From: Streptomyces sp. ISL-100
Lineage (GTDB): Bacteria > Actinomycetota > Actinomycetes > Streptomycetales > Streptomycetaceae
Direction: 5' to 3'
Assembly (NCBI RefSeq): GCF_018614615.1
Contig: NZ_JAGGOK010000007.1
Coordinates: 1-64,000 of the forward strand
Length of the DNA: 64,000 nucleotides
A program made the translations under genes and the position numbers. The stretch's first letter is position 1, and each line of letters begins with the position of its first letter. This document shows positions 44,501-53,924 of the stretch, piece after piece. Below the pieces are notes generated by a model. That model had not been told where the DNA came from. It saw nothing but the letters and a program-made list of their open reading frames with translations, and searched no databases.

Positions 44501-45540
44501 GGGTCGCCGCTCCACTCCCCCGACGCGGCGACGATCCGCCCCGCCTGCTGAAGCGCCCGCGCCACCGCGTCCGCGACCGACGTGTCACCGGCCCGCAGCT
44601 CGGCGCCGCGCAGCCAGAGCGTCGGTGCGGGTTCGGGGCCCTGGGCCCGCCGGGCGGCGAGCGCGGCGAGTTCCGTCGTACGACCGGTCCCGGGATCACC
44701 GACCAGAGCAAGCACCAGCGCGCCGCCGAGGGCGGAGAAGGACGCGAACTCCCTTGCTACCTCCGGCCGTTCCACCGGTTCCTGCCCCGGCCCCCGCTCC
44801 GGCCCACCCACCGGCCCGGCCGACGTCGCCGTCAGCTGCAAGGCGCCCGCCAGGTTGAGGTCCGGCCCATAACCCGGCACCGTCGCCGCGTTCCGCCGCA
44901 GCAGCTCCGCGAGCGGGCCGTCGGGAGCCGCCGCTGCCGCCGCTCGCAGTGGTACGGCGAAGCCCGCCGCCCGCTGCTCAGCACCCAGCGCGGTGCCGAG
45001 CACGGCCAGCACCGCGCCCGTCCCCGCGTCCAGGACCGGCCCGCCCGCGGCCTGGCTGCCGAGCCGCAGCGCGTCGGTGCCGGCCGTTCCCATCGCCAAC
45101 TCCACCGCGTGCTCGATGAGATGGAAGCGGTCGGTCGCCGTGTAGGTGACGGAGAGCGGTCTCAAGACCCGCGCCTCACGCCACCCCCCCGCCGGCAGTC
45201 GCACGTAAGTGCCGGTCTCGATCCGGTCCCGCGCCGCGACCGGGACGGGCCGTACGCCGAGCCCCTGCGTCGTTACGAGCGCCAGATCCATCTCCGGCAG
45301 CGGGACGATCGCGTCCGCCTCGGCGAGACAGGTCCGCTCGCCGGAATCCCCGGACTCACCGGGCGCGTGCAGGACTACCCGGGTCAGGCCGTCGACGGCC
45401 TCATGGCTGGTGACGACCGTTCCCCGGTCGTCCGCGACGAACCCGGTCCCGCGCGGCCGCCCGGCCAGATCGCAGATCCGCACCAGCTTGACCTGCGGCA
45501 GCGGTGGCACCGTCGGCAGCGGCGTCTCCCGTACCGCCAT
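41563..45540 (-). CDS. Trypsin-fold protease-like / P-loop NTPase fusion protein
   Basis: Start ATG 45540 (MAVRETPLPT) with GGGAGG upstream; 1325 residues (a frame to 45633 would add a hydrophobic N-terminus). The trypsin-like domain (about 15-200) has His46 (VVTSHEAVD) and Asp85 (MDLALV). At the serine site it reads GSQAAGGPVLD, with Ala165 where GxSGGP is expected. A P-loop (GDPGTGRTTELAALA, about 281-295) and Walker B-like LLVLLDGPEEMP follow, then about 900 residues of alpha-helical, Ala/Arg-rich sequence likely forming repeats, with a Cys/His-containing insertion around the middle. It sits between ribF and truB. STAND-like signalling ATPase is a guess. Confidence 0.75.
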   Translation of the reverse strand: MAVRETPLPTVPPLPQVKLVRICDLAGRPRGTGFVADDRGTVVTSHEAVDGLTRVVLHAPGESGDSGERTCLAEADAIVPLPEMDLALVTTQGLGVRPVPVAARDRIETGTYVRLPAGGWREARVLRPLSVTYTATDRFHLIEHAVELAMGTAGTDALRLGSQAAGGPVLDAGTGAVLAVLGTALGAEQRAAGFAVPLRAAAAAAPDGPLAELLRRNAATVPGYGPDLNLAGALQLTATSAGPVGGPERGPGQEPVERPEVAREFASFSALGGALVLALVGDPGTGRTTELAALAARRAQGPEPAPTLWLRGAELRAGDTSVADAVARALQQAGRIVAASGEWSGDPGGATPERVARLALDAGRPLLVLLDGPEEMPPALTHRLPDWTAATASWLRTAGVRMVVACRSEHWEQAGALYPEGALHRPARPARPDRPWPGLPSAVRIEDLTEAQALRARERYGIPDGALADPSDARHPLTLRLLAEVREALPGDVPGRPTREEVFAAHLDLMCLRIAVRLAATARPSPRGTAVRRLAAKVSGQVHEAARRCLGPGQGELDRESFEEIFPWRTGWASAVLTEGLLVPAGGGYRFAHEELADWLQGEHLDIDEALHALVHRAHDPHPPEPTPTPEPAGHIPPPPGAQRGTADGQADAGAGAACGSHGGTCAECVRAPLVPGTYCERHAQVPSRTGSEPAEWQTQTGSGQAGGHVPRPASSHAGCQARVGSGEACVRVPLPAGAPRGVDARVPSPAGSRGEGRWSSVPRHRIGAVVEALLLVERVHGPAALSRRLLALVRALENLPSPSEEASWWGRRLLGEVLLRVGGAGGYLGVLRALADCVSRPCVRRGEPRSLGGLGEFGPWFWERVAVAEGERIDLLRRLLPADGAPGSGHVPPQGRYLDAVARRLEAAPRTVQPMLCQWFDDERPLPAADDAAVRPTVAGVAQALLYARRELAIDDLTEALVDGAHPRAAELLTALAEDEPSALCRAVDRWAHDGERPERRVAAALHGLAAAPHVTTGADCELLRYAALSLLARPGDSTLHGPALGLLVRDPETRSRYLDRALAAFGGDGSRPPAATLAAALTTHPEPVLAAFQARLEGGDADGEVLRVLADVRTPALARRAAALVRAYADRHPEGGAAHTAAYVDRRLEHGPAARAVLFPLVTGLLRDHPGPLRRALAPVLAAPGSRASRPLRAELLDVLLEGEQYGGYGEHQVRDPGVLEAVLLAAGTGARRRGEARTRDLVHRTGMLLVRTPEGATRFDRLLVGLAREVPGFAALVAGWLAAAPDEWAAVVGPSARRTVGSLATAMPMRAAPRGHGSLRPA

Positions 45541-45710
45541 CGCCGAACCTCCCGCCGTGCCCCGTATCCCCGACGGTAGGTCGGCGGTGATCAGCAGGAG
45601 AAGAACGCACAGCGAAAGCGCCCCCCAGTGCACCCGTCATTCACTCCGAGCGCCCGCCCGAAGGGGTGAATCGGCGGGGCGGCGTGGACAGACCCCTTCC
45701 GAGGGGGATT

Positions 45711-45744
45711 GTGGAGCGGCCGGCCTGCGGGCCGCCCGCTCCAC
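45711..45744 (-). terminator. Terminator downstream of truB
   Basis: Hairpin with arms GTGGAGCGG and CCGCTCCAC extended by CCGGCC / GGGCCG with a small mismatch, 15 bases after the truB stop, marking the end of the rimP-to-truB unit. Confidence 0.7.
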
Positions 45745-45758
45745 GGTGGAACAGAATC

Positions 45759-46661
45759 TCAGCCGAATACCGCGAGACTCTTCGCCTTGCCCCGGTTTTC
45801 CTCGACGAGTGCCAGGAAGCGGCCCTCCGGCCCGAAGACCGCGACCGGGCTGGTGTCGTACGCCGGCATGTCGAGCCGTACGCCGTTGGTCACCAGGCCC
45901 GCGCGCCGCTCGTCCACGTCCCAGCGCGCGAACGCCGCAGCCGCCGCGTCGGCGATCGGCATGACGGTGAGCTCCTCCTGGAGCTGCTCCAGCGTCTTCG
46001 CCGCGTCGAGCCCGTACGGGCCGACCCGGGTGCGGCGCAGCGCGGTCAGGTGACCGCCTACGCCGAGACCCGCGCCGAGGTCACGGGCGAGGGCGCGGAT
46101 GTACGTACCGGAGGAGCAGACCACGGAGACGACGAGGTCGACGACGGGCGTCCCGTCCTCGGCCACCGCCGGGCGCACGTCGTACACCTGGAAGGACGAG
46201 ACGGTCACCGGCCGGGCCGGGATCTCGAACTCCTCGCCCTCGCGCACCCGCGAGTACGACCGCTTGCCGTCGATCTTGATGGCGCTGACCTTGGACGGCA
46301 CCTGCATTATGGCGCCGGTCAGCTCGGCGACGCCCGCGTCGATGCCTTCCCGCGTCACGCCCGACGCATCGGTGGACGCGGTGACCTCGCCCTCAGCGTC
46401 GTCGGTGACCGTGATCTGGCCGAGCCGGATCGTACCGAGGTACTCCTTCTCGGTCAGGGCGAGATGGCCGAGCAGCTTCGTGGCCTTCTCGATGCCGAGG
46501 ACGAGGACGCCCGTCGCCATGGGGTCGAGGGTGCCCGCGTGCCCGACGCGGCGGGTCTTGGCGATCCCGCGCATCTTGGCTACGACGTCGTGCGAAGTGA
46601 AGCCGGACGGCTTGTCGACAATGACAAGGCCGTCCGGCGTCGTGGTGGTGCGCTTCTTCAT
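45759..46661 (-). CDS. truB: tRNA pseudouridine(55) synthase TruB
   Basis: 300 residues. [18 protein letters not shown] at the start; catalytic Asp46 in [20 protein letters not shown]; KxYxxxxRLG-type [28 protein letters not shown] and the C-terminal actinobacterial extension. Isomerises U55 in the T loop of tRNAs. Start overlaps the end of rbfA (ATGA). Confidence 0.96.
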   Translation of the reverse strand: MKKRTTTTPDGLVIVDKPSGFTSHDVVAKMRGIAKTRRVGHAGTLDPMATGVLVLGIEKATKLLGHLALTEKEYLGTIRLGQITVTDDAEGEVTASTDASGVTREGIDAGVAELTGAIMQVPSKVSAIKIDGKRSYSRVREGEEFEIPARPVTVSSFQVYDVRPAVAEDGTPVVDLVVSVVCSSGTYIRALARDLGAGLGVGGHLTALRRTRVGPYGLDAAKTLEQLQEELTVMPIADAAAAAFARWDVDERRAGLVTNGVRLDMPAYDTSPVAVFGPEGRFLALVEENRGKAKSLAVFG

Positions 46662-47146
46662 TCCGCGGTTTCGCCCTCGTCCTCGGCCTCGTCGTCAGCC
46701 TCGACGTCAGCTGCGTCGTCGTCGGCATCCTCGGGCTTGCGGTACGGGTCGGCCTCGCCGGCGTACGTCTTGCCCGTCGACACCTGGCGCACCTCGGCGT
46801 CCTTGGCGCGCGCCTTGTCGAGGAGGTCCTCGATGGTGCGCGCGTTGTCCGGCAGCGCGTCCGCGACGAAGGCCAGCGACGGCGTGTGGCGCACGCCGGT
46901 CTGCCGGCCGACCTCGGAGCGCAGGACGCCCTTGGCGCTCTCCAGCGCGGCGGCCGAGGCGGCACGCGCTTCGTCGTCGCCGTAGACCGTGTAGAAGACC
47001 GTGGCCTCCCGCAGGTCACCGGTGACCCGGGCGTCCGTGATGGTCACGAACCCCAGTCGCGGATCCTTGATTCGCCGGTCCAGGGTCTCCGCGACCACGA
47101 CCTGGATGCGATCGGCCAGCTTGCGGGCCCGCGCTTTGTCGGTCAC
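46658..47146 (-). CDS. rbfA: 30S ribosome-binding factor A
   Basis: Start at GTG 47146 ([20 protein letters not shown]) with GGAG about ten bases upstream; 162 residues. KH-type fold signature [59 protein letters not shown], ending in a long acidic tail ([20 protein letters not shown]) beyond the usual actinobacterial [10 protein letters not shown] end. Acts in late 30S maturation. Confidence 0.95.
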   Translation of the reverse strand: MTDKARARKLADRIQVVVAETLDRRIKDPRLGFVTITDARVTGDLREATVFYTVYGDDEARAASAAALESAKGVLRSEVGRQTGVRHTPSLAFVADALPDNARTIEDLLDKARAKDAEVRQVSTGKTYAGEADPYRKPEDADDDAADVEADDEAEDEGETAE

Positions 47147-47171
47147 CGGTCCGTCTCCTCTTTCTGCTTCG

Positions 47172-47465
47172 TCAATCTTCGTCTGTGTGCAGCCGCCGCC
47201 GTACCGACAGCAGCTCCACCTCGGGCCGGGCGGCGACCATGCGCTCGCACCGGTCGAGTACGTCTGTGAGATGCCCCGTCTCCCCCGATACCACCGCCAC
47301 GCCGATCCTGACCCGGCGGTAGACATCCTGGTCGCCGACTTCCGCCACACTGACCGCGAATTTCCGCTGGAGTTCGGCGACGATCGGGCGTATTACGGAG
47401 CGCTTCTCCTTCAACGACCGTACGTCGCCGAGGAGCAGGTCGAAGGACAGTGTCCCCACATACAT
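47172..47465 (-). CDS. DUF503 family protein (YlxP)
   Basis: From ATG 47465 ([20 protein letters not shown]), the conserved DUF503 opening; 97 residues. [20 protein letters not shown] and [12 protein letters not shown] are family blocks. A small cytoplasmic protein nearly always found between infB and rbfA in Gram-positives; linked to ribosome maturation, precise role uncertain. Confidence 0.9.
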   Translation of the reverse strand: MYVGTLSFDLLLGDVRSLKEKRSVIRPIVAELQRKFAVSVAEVGDQDVYRRVRIGVAVVSGETGHLTDVLDRCERMVAARPEVELLSVRRRLHTDED

Positions 47466-47546
47466 GTGTGTCCGGATGTCCCGCCGGTTCGGGGTCGTGC
47501 CCCGCCAACCACTTGGCAGGGACACAAGAACCGTACACGCAACGGC

Positions 47547-47587
47547 CGGGGCCGCTCGACGGAAATAACTTCCGCCGAGCGGCCCCG
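47547..47587 (-). terminator. Terminator/attenuator downstream of infB
   Basis: Stem of 12 bp CGGGGCCGCTCG / CGAGCGGCCCCG, extended by ACGGAA/TTCCGC with an ATAAC loop, 33 bases after the infB stop and upstream of the DUF503 gene. It may partly uncouple infB from rbfA and truB. Confidence 0.8.
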
Positions 47588-47619
47588 ACACCGCGCGTAA
47601 CTACACAGTGCTACACGGC

Positions 47620-50600
47620 TCAGCCGCGCGGCTTCTCGCGCATCTCGTACGTCGCGATGACGTCGTCGACCTTGATGTCGTTGAAGTTTCCGAGGTTGAT
47701 ACCACCCTCGAAGCCTTCCCGGATCTCGGTGACGTCGTCCTTGAAGCGGCGCAGACCCTGGATGTTGAGGTCCTCCGCGATGACCTTGCCGTCGCGGATG
47801 AGGCGTGCCTTGGTGTTGCGCTTGACCTCGCCCGAGCGGACCAGGACACCGGCGATGTTGCCCAGCTTGGACGAGCGGAAGATCTCGCGGATCTCCGCCG
47901 TACCGAGCTCGACCTCTTCGTACTCCGGCTTGAGCATGCCCTTGAGGGCCGCTTCGATCTCTTCGATCGCCTGGTAGATGACCGAGTAGTACCGAACGTC
48001 GACACCCTCGCGGTCCGCCATCTGCGCGGCGCGGCCGGCAGCTCGGACGTTGAAGCCGATGACGATGGCGTCGGAGCCCATCGCCAGGTCGATGTCGGAC
48101 TCGGTGACCGCACCCACACCGCGGTGCAGGACCCGGATCTCAACCTCTTCACCGACGTCGAGCTGGAGCAGCGAGGACTCGAGAGCCTCCACCGAACCGG
48201 ACGCGTCGCCCTTGATGATGATGTTGAGGTCCTGGACCAGGCCGGCCTTGAGCACCTTGTCGAGGTCCTCGAGGGACACCCGGCGGGTGCGCTTGGCGAA
48301 GGCGGCGTTGCGCTCACGCGCAGCACGCTTCTCGGCGATCTGGCGGGCCGTACGGTCCTCGTCGACGACCAGGAAGTTGTCGCCGGCGCCGGGGACGTTG
48401 GTGAGACCCAGGACCAGGACGGGGGTCGACGGACCCGCTTCCTCGACGTTGTTGCCGTTGTCGTCGAGCATGGCGCGGACTCGGCCGTACGCGTCACCGG
48501 CGACCATCGTGTCACCGACGCGGAGCGTTCCGCGCTGGACGAGCACGGTGGCGACGGCGCCGCGGCCCTTGTCGAGGTGGGCCTCGATCGCAATACCCTG
48601 CGCGTCCATCTCGGCGTTCGCACGGAGGTCGAGCGACGCGTCCGCGGTGAGGATCACGGCTTCGAGCAGCTGCTCGATGTTGAGACCCTGGCGCGCGGAG
48701 ATGTCGACGAACATCGTGTCGCCGCCGTACTCCTCGGCCACCAGACCGAACTCGGTGAGCTGACCGCGCACCTTGGTCGGGTCGGCACCCTCGACGTCGA
48801 TCTTGTTGACCGCGACCACGATCGGCACGTTGGCCGCCTTGGCGTGGTTCAGCGCCTCGATCGTCTGCGGCATCACACCGTCGTTCGCCGCGACCACGAG
48901 GATCGCGATGTCGGTGGACTTCGCACCACGGGCACGCATGGCGGTGAACGCCTCGTGACCGGGGGTGTCGATGAAGGTGATGGCGCGCTCTTCACCGTTG
49001 ACCTCGGTGGCGACCTGGTACGCACCGATGTGCTGCGTAATACCGCCGGCCTCGCCCGCAACGACGTTCGTCTTGCGGATCGCGTCCAGCAGTCGGGTCT
49101 TACCGTGGTCGACGTGACCCATGACGGTCACGACCGGCGGACGGGAGACGAGCATTTCCTCGCCGCCCTCGTCCTCGCCGAACTCGATGGAGAAGGACTC
49201 GAGAAGCTCGCGGTCCTCTTCCTCCGGGCTGACGATCTCGAGGATGAAGTTCATCTCGTCCGCGAGCAGCTTCAGCGTCTCGTCGGAGACGGACTGCGTA
49301 GCAGTGACCATCTCGCCGAGGTTCATCATCACGCCGACGAGCGACGCCGGGTTGGCGTTGATCTTCTCGGCGAAGTCGGTGAGCGAGGCACCGCGCGACA
49401 GGCGGACGGTCTGTCCGTTGCCGCGAGGCAGCATGACGCCGCCTACCGACGGGGCCTGCATGGCCTCGTACTCCTGGCGCCTCTGCCTCTTCGACTTACG
49501 ACCACGACGCGCCGGACCGCCGGGACGGCCGAACGCACCCTGCGTGCCACCACGGGCACCGGGGCCGCCGGGACGTCCACCGAAGCCGGGACGACCGCCG
49601 AAGCCGCCGCCACCGCCGGGACGACCAGCGCCGCCACCGCCACCGGGACCACCGGGACGGCCGGCGAAGCCGCCACCGCCACCGCCGGGACCGGCCGGAC
49701 GGCCTGCGAAGCCGCCGCCACCGGGACGACCGCCGCCACCGCCGGCCGGACGGCCACCGGGGCCGCCAGGACCGCGGCCACCGCCGCCAGGACCGCCACC
49801 GGGACGGGGGCTGGCCGCGGGACGCTGCGGCATCATGCCGGGGTTCGGACGGTTACCGCCCGGAGCGCCACCCGGGCGCGGGGCGCCGCCCTGCGGACGG
49901 GGCATGCCGCCCGGGGAAGGACGTGCGCCACCCTGACCCTGCGGGCGCGGAGCGCCGCCGGGAGCACCCTGCGGACGCGGGGCGCCACCAGGGGCACCGG
50001 CGCCGCCGGGACGCGGGGCGCCACCCGGACGGGGCGTCTGCGGACGCGCCATACCGGTGGAGCCACCAGAGGTGAACGGGTTGTTGCCGGGACGCGGACC
50101 CGCGGGACGGGCGCCTCCCGGGCGGGGGGCCTGCTGGCCACCGGGGCGGGCGGGACGCTCGCCACGCTCGCCACCACGGCGGTCGTCACGCTGGCCACCC
50201 TCGCGGGCACCGCCGTCGCGCTGACCGGCGTCACGCTGACCGGCCGGAGCCGGACGGGCGGGACGCGGCCCGGGCGTGGCACCCGCGGGACGCGGGGCCT
50301 GCTGCGGCTGCGCGGGGGCAGCGGGGGCCTGCTGGGCGGGCTCGGGCGCGGAGAACTCCGCCGCGGGCACCGGGGCCGCCGGAGCGGGCTTGGCCGGTGC
50401 GGGCTTCGGACCCGGACGCGGGGCACCGGACGGCGCGGCCGCGGGCGGGGTGCTGGCCGGAGCCTCGGCAGCGGCCGGCTTGGGGGCCGGTGCGCCGGGC
50501 TTCGGGGCGCCGGGACGTGCTGCCTGCGCCGGGGAAGGCGCGGACGAGGGGGTAGCCGGGGACGGCTTTGCGGGCGCTGCCTTACGAGGCGCACCCGGCT

Positions 50601-50787
50601 TGGCTGCGGACTTGCCGGCGTTGCCGCCGGGACCCTGCAGTGCGTCAGTCAGTTTGCGTACAACCGGCGCCTCGATCGTCGAGGACGCCGAACGGACGAA
50701 TTCACCAAGTTCTTGGAGCTTGGCCATGACGACCTTGCTCTCAACACCGAACTCCTTGGCGAGTTCGTATACCCGGACCTTTGCCAC
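47620..50787 (-). CDS. infB: Translation initiation factor IF-2
   Basis: 1055 residues. N-terminal [20 protein letters not shown], then a very long Pro/Ala/Gly/Arg-rich linker (about 60-440, with [14 protein letters not shown] repeats) typical of actinobacteria. The IF2_N repeat ([20 protein letters not shown]) follows. G domain from about 555: G1 [33 protein letters not shown]. Then the two beta-barrel domains and fMet-tRNA-binding C2 domain ending YEMREKPRG. GTPase placing initiator tRNA on the 30S subunit. Confidence 0.97.
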   Translation of the reverse strand: MAKVRVYELAKEFGVESKVVMAKLQELGEFVRSASSTIEAPVVRKLTDALQGPGGNAGKSAAKPGAPRKAAPAKPSPATPSSAPSPAQAARPGAPKPGAPAPKPAAAEAPASTPPAAAPSGAPRPGPKPAPAKPAPAAPVPAAEFSAPEPAQQAPAAPAQPQQAPRPAGATPGPRPARPAPAGQRDAGQRDGGAREGGQRDDRRGGERGERPARPGGQQAPRPGGARPAGPRPGNNPFTSGGSTGMARPQTPRPGGAPRPGGAGAPGGAPRPQGAPGGAPRPQGQGGARPSPGGMPRPQGGAPRPGGAPGGNRPNPGMMPQRPAASPRPGGGPGGGGRGPGGPGGRPAGGGGGRPGGGGFAGRPAGPGGGGGGFAGRPGGPGGGGGAGRPGGGGGFGGRPGFGGRPGGPGARGGTQGAFGRPGGPARRGRKSKRQRRQEYEAMQAPSVGGVMLPRGNGQTVRLSRGASLTDFAEKINANPASLVGVMMNLGEMVTATQSVSDETLKLLADEMNFILEIVSPEEEDRELLESFSIEFGEDEGGEEMLVSRPPVVTVMGHVDHGKTRLLDAIRKTNVVAGEAGGITQHIGAYQVATEVNGEERAITFIDTPGHEAFTAMRARGAKSTDIAILVVAANDGVMPQTIEALNHAKAANVPIVVAVNKIDVEGADPTKVRGQLTEFGLVAEEYGGDTMFVDISARQGLNIEQLLEAVILTADASLDLRANAEMDAQGIAIEAHLDKGRGAVATVLVQRGTLRVGDTMVAGDAYGRVRAMLDDNGNNVEEAGPSTPVLVLGLTNVPGAGDNFLVVDEDRTARQIAEKRAARERNAAFAKRTRRVSLEDLDKVLKAGLVQDLNIIIKGDASGSVEALESSLLQLDVGEEVEIRVLHRGVGAVTESDIDLAMGSDAIVIGFNVRAAGRAAQMADREGVDVRYYSVIYQAIEEIEAALKGMLKPEYEEVELGTAEIREIFRSSKLGNIAGVLVRSGEVKRNTKARLIRDGKVIAEDLNIQGLRRFKDDVTEIREGFEGGINLGNFNDIKVDDVIATYEMREKPRG

Positions 50788-50943
50788 TTCGCTCCTTTTA
50801 GGTCCGGGTTACCGCCGGACCGTCGCTACTTCATGGGCGTACTCATCGCGTACTCATCGAGTGCTCATCGCAATCTCGACCTACTTCCAACTCGCGAGGT
50901 ACCTGACCGCACGGTTATCCGTGCCGTTCTGTTCTTACGGTTC

Positions 50944-51222
50944 TTACGGTGTTGCCTGCTCGACAAACTGGCTCAGTGCCGTTGTGCCGAGCGGTGCCCG
51001 GCCCCGAAAGGCCCGGGGAAACGCCCGGCGGCGGACCGCCAGGGCGAGACAGGCAGGGGCGGGATGAATGTACGCACCCCGGCCGGGCAGCGTACCGCGA
51101 GGATCGGGGACACATTCACCCTCGATCTCCACGATGCGCAGCAGTTCGCGCTTGGCCGCTCGCTCCCGGCATCCCACACAGGTTCGCTCAGGGCACACGC
51201 GGGCATGCGTCCGGCCAGACAC
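50944..51222 (-). CDS. YlxR family RNA-binding protein (DUF448)
   Basis: Start at GTG 51222 (MSGRTHARVCPERTCVGCRE) with GGAGG eleven bases upstream; 92 residues. The family signature ERTCVGCRERAAKRELLRIV and GRGAYIHPAPACLALAVRRR are clear. Small cytoplasmic protein always between nusA and infB. Ends 156 bases before infB. Confidence 0.92.
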   Translation of the reverse strand: MSGRTHARVCPERTCVGCRERAAKRELLRIVEIEGECVPDPRGTLPGRGAYIHPAPACLALAVRRRAFPRAFRGRAPLGTTALSQFVEQATP

Positions 51223-51297
51223 TATTAAGTCTACCTCCCCGCGGCGACCTCGCCCCATGGGGGCAGAAATCGAACGGATGTTGTCGTAAAACGTGCC

Positions 51298-52296
51298 TCA
51301 GTCCTGGTGGGAGGACTCGGGCTGCTCGGTGTCAGAACGGATGTCGATACGCCAGCCGGTCAGCCGGGCGGCGAGACGGGCGTTCTGGCCCTCCTTGCCG
51401 ATGGCCAGCGAAAGCTGGTAGTCGGGCACGGTCACCCGGGCGGAGCGGGCCGCCATGTCCACGACCTCGACCTTGCTGACGCGCGCGGGCGACAGGGCGT
51501 TGGCCACCATCTCGGCCGGGTCGTCCGACCAGTCCACGATGTCGATCTTCTCGCCGTGCAGCTCGGCCATGACATTGCGCACACGGCCGCCCATGGGCCC
51601 GATGCAGGCACCCTTGGGGTTGAGCCCCGACCGCGTCGACCGTACGGCGATCTTGGAGCGGTGGCCGGCCTCGCGGGCGATGGCCTCGATGACGACCGAG
51701 CCGTCGGCGATCTCCGGAACTTCGAGGGCGAAGAGCTTCTTCACGAGGTTCGGGTGGGTGCGGGACAGCGTCACGGACGGACCGCGCACACCCTTGGCCA
51801 CCCGTACGACGTACGAGCGCAGCCGGAGGCCGTGCGTGTACTCCTCGCCGGGCACCTGCTCCTGCACCGGCAGGATGGCTTCCAGCTTGCCGATGTCGAC
51901 GAGGACGTTCTTGGGGTCCCGGCCCTGCTGTACGACGCCCGTGACGACATCGCCCTCGTGTCCGGCGTACTCGCCGAAGGTCCGGTCATCCTCGGCGTCG
52001 CGCAGACGCTGGAGGATGACCTGCTTGGCGGTGCTGGCGGCGATCCGTCCGAAGTCGGACGGGGTGTCGTCGAACTCCTTGGGCTCCTGGCCCTCTTCGA
52101 GATCCGCCGGGTCTTCCTTCGCCCAGACCGTCACGTGGCCGGTCTCGCGGTTGAGCTCCACGCGCGCACGGCGGAAGCTTCCCTCGGTGCGGTGGTACGC
52201 GATGAGGAGGGCTGCTTCGATCGCCTCGACCATCAGGTCGAAGGAGATCTCCTTTTCCTTCGCCAAGCCCTTCAGGAGCTTTACGTCGATATCCAT
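51298..52296 (-). CDS. nusA: Transcription termination/antitermination factor NusA
   Basis: 332 residues, the short actinobacterial form without C-terminal acidic repeats. N-terminal RNA polymerase-binding domain ([20 protein letters not shown]), S1 domain ([20 protein letters not shown]), KH domains ([20 protein letters not shown] then [34 protein letters not shown]). Two bases separate it from rimP. Confidence 0.96.
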   Translation of the reverse strand: MDIDVKLLKGLAKEKEISFDLMVEAIEAALLIAYHRTEGSFRRARVELNRETGHVTVWAKEDPADLEEGQEPKEFDDTPSDFGRIAASTAKQVILQRLRDAEDDRTFGEYAGHEGDVVTGVVQQGRDPKNVLVDIGKLEAILPVQEQVPGEEYTHGLRLRSYVVRVAKGVRGPSVTLSRTHPNLVKKLFALEVPEIADGSVVIEAIAREAGHRSKIAVRSTRSGLNPKGACIGPMGGRVRNVMAELHGEKIDIVDWSDDPAEMVANALSPARVSKVEVVDMAARSARVTVPDYQLSLAIGKEGQNARLAARLTGWRIDIRSDTEQPESSHQD

Positions 52297-52298
52297 GG

Positions 52299-52796
52299 CT
52301 ACGCCTCCTCTTCCTTCTTGTCCTTGCGACTGAATTCAATCTCCACGCGCGCCTTGGCGATGTCCGCGAAGGCGACCCGGCGGGCGGTGGGCTTGCGGCC
52401 CTTCACGCCCGGCACTTCGAGGTCGAGCCCCTCGTCGTCCACGGTCAGAATGCGTGCGACCAGCTCGGTGGCGTCGTTCAGCGTGAGCTTGGCGAGGCGG
52501 CCGGTGGCCCGTACGTAGTGGCGGTGCTCCGACAGCGGGCGGTCGGCGCCCGGGGAGCTGACTTCGAGGACGTACTCGCCCTCGCCCATCGCGTCCGTCT
52601 CGTCGAGCTTCTCGGAGATGGAGCGGCTCAGCTCGGCACAGGCGTCGAGTTCCACGCCTTCGTCGGAGTCGACAACGATCCTCAGCTGGCGGCGCCTGCC
52701 TGCCCGGGACACCTCGATGTCTTCCAGATCGAGGCCTTCCGCGCTGACCAGTAGTTCCAGGAGTGCGCGCAGCCTGTCGCTCTGGGTGGTGCTCAT
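52299..52796 (-). CDS. rimP: Ribosome maturation factor RimP
   Basis: 165 residues. [40 protein letters not shown] and [20 protein letters not shown] are the family blocks. First gene of the rimP-nusA-ylxR-infB unit; the 154-base spacer to the divergent lipoprotein gene should carry its promoter. Helps 30S assembly. Confidence 0.95.
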   Translation of the reverse strand: MSTTQSDRLRALLELLVSAEGLDLEDIEVSRAGRRRQLRIVVDSDEGVELDACAELSRSISEKLDETDAMGEGEYVLEVSSPGADRPLSEHRHYVRATGRLAKLTLNDATELVARILTVDDEGLDLEVPGVKGRKPTARRVAFADIAKARVEIEFSRKDKKEEEA

Positions 52797-52950
52797 CCGG
52801 GTGACTCCTCGGCCGCGTGTGCTGTTGTGTGGATCGTCGCGTGTCAGATCAAAGGGTATCCGGTCCCGAGGGGTGTTGCCGTCCGCCTGCCGGGGAGCCG
52901 CAGGTACGCTCGCCTGCGGTGATCACCGCTGAGGCCCGAGGGAGACACAG

Positions 52951-53463
52951 GTGCGGCGCACGGAAACCACACGCAGGGGTGCGCTCGCGGCGACCGGGGC
53001 CGCGGCCGTCGCGCTGCTGACCGGCGGGTGTGCGGAGGATTCGGCTCCGCGGGGCAGGGAAGGTTCCACGGCCGATGCCGTGGCCGCCGCCGCGCGGGCC
53101 GAGGCCGGGCTGCGGAAGCGATCCGCCCGGACCAGGCAAACGCTGTTGGCCCGCTACGACGCAGTCATCGCCGCCCATCCTTCCGTCGCAGAGCGGCTGG
53201 AGCCGCTGCGCGACGCGGTGGCCAGGCAGGCGGACGCCCTGCGGGGCGAGGGTACGGCGGGCCGTGCCGGGGCGCCCCCGGCCGTCGCCGGTGAGCACAA
53301 GGCCGCGCTCAAGGAGCTCGCCGCCGAGGAGCAGCGCGGCGCGGACGCACACACCGCGGCTCTCGTCGAAGCGCCGCCGGAGCTGGCACGGCTGCTGGCG
53401 TCCGTCGCCGCGGCCGGCGCCGCCCACGTATATCTGCTGACTGAAGGGAGCGACGGGCGATGA
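52951..53463 (+). CDS. Lipoprotein of a ferritin-like operon
   Basis: GTG start at 52951 (GGGAG about ten bases upstream); 170 residues. Twin-Arg-containing signal (TRRGALAATGAAAVALLTGG) with lipobox LTGGC at Cys27. The rest is helical and Ala-rich, with HKAALKELAAEEQRGADAHT resembling the DUF4439-type helices of its neighbour. Overlaps the next gene by ATGA. Probably membrane-bound outside the cell; function unknown. Confidence 0.8.
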   Translation: MRRTETTRRGALAATGAAAVALLTGGCAEDSAPRGREGSTADAVAAAARAEAGLRKRSARTRQTLLARYDAVIAAHPSVAERLEPLRDAVARQADALRGEGTAGRAGAPPAVAGEHKAALKELAAEEQRGADAHTAALVEAPPELARLLASVAAAGAAHVYLLTEGSDGR

Positions 53464-53924
53464 GCGGGACGACGCCGACCGCCATGCAGGCGGTGGAGGC
53501 CGTGCAGGCCGCGCTGGCCGCCGAGCACGCCGCCGTGTACGGGTACGGAGTCGTCGGCGGCCGGATCGCCGACGAACGCCGGGGCGAGGCGCGGGAGGCG
53601 TACGACGCCCACCGTTCGCGGCGCGACGCGCTGGAGCGGACCGTGCGCGACCTGGGCGCCACCCCGGTGGCCGCAGCCGCCGCGTACGCCCTGCCCTTCC
53701 CGGTGCCCGACGCGGCGGCGGCGGTACGTCTGGCGGCCGAGCTGGAGGACCGGGTGGCCGGGGTCTACTCCGACGTCGTACGCGCCGCCGGGGGGCCGTT
53801 GCGGCGCGAGGCGGCGGGGGCGCTGCGGGAGGCAGCGGTGCGGGCCGTGCGCTGGCGGGGACGCGGCGTAGCCTTTCCGGGGCTTGCCGAGCTGACCACG
53901 CCGGCTGTGAGCCGCAAGCAGTGA
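53460..53924 (+). CDS. Ferritin-like DUF4439 protein
   Basis: 154 residues forming a four-helix bundle. Helix 1 VEAVQAALAAEHAAVYGYGV has the Glu-x-x-Ala-Val-Tyr-Gly-Tyr/Gly pattern; helix 2 has EAREAYDAHRSRRDALERTV with a His, and a later helix has ELEDRVAGVYSDVVRAAGGP. Glu and His spacing resembles ferritin-like metal sites, but a full metal site cannot be asserted. Coupled by overlaps to both neighbours. Confidence 0.85.
   Translation: MSGTTPTAMQAVEAVQAALAAEHAAVYGYGVVGGRIADERRGEAREAYDAHRSRRDALERTVRDLGATPVAAAAAYALPFPVPDAAAAVRLAAELEDRVAGVYSDVVRAAGGPLRREAAGALREAAVRAVRWRGRGVAFPGLAELTTPAVSRKQ

Noticed and set aside
40693..45579. A 1628-codon open frame on the + strand opposite ribF and the trypsin-like NTPase gene
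   Set aside because: Mirror frame caused by high third-position GC of the genes on the other strand; it crosses two unrelated genes and has no domain or start signal.
47608..51228. A 1206-codon + strand frame opposite infB and ylxR
   Set aside because: Antisense shadow of IF-2 and YlxR; low-complexity Arg/Gly/Thr sequence follows from the GC-rich linker of infB.
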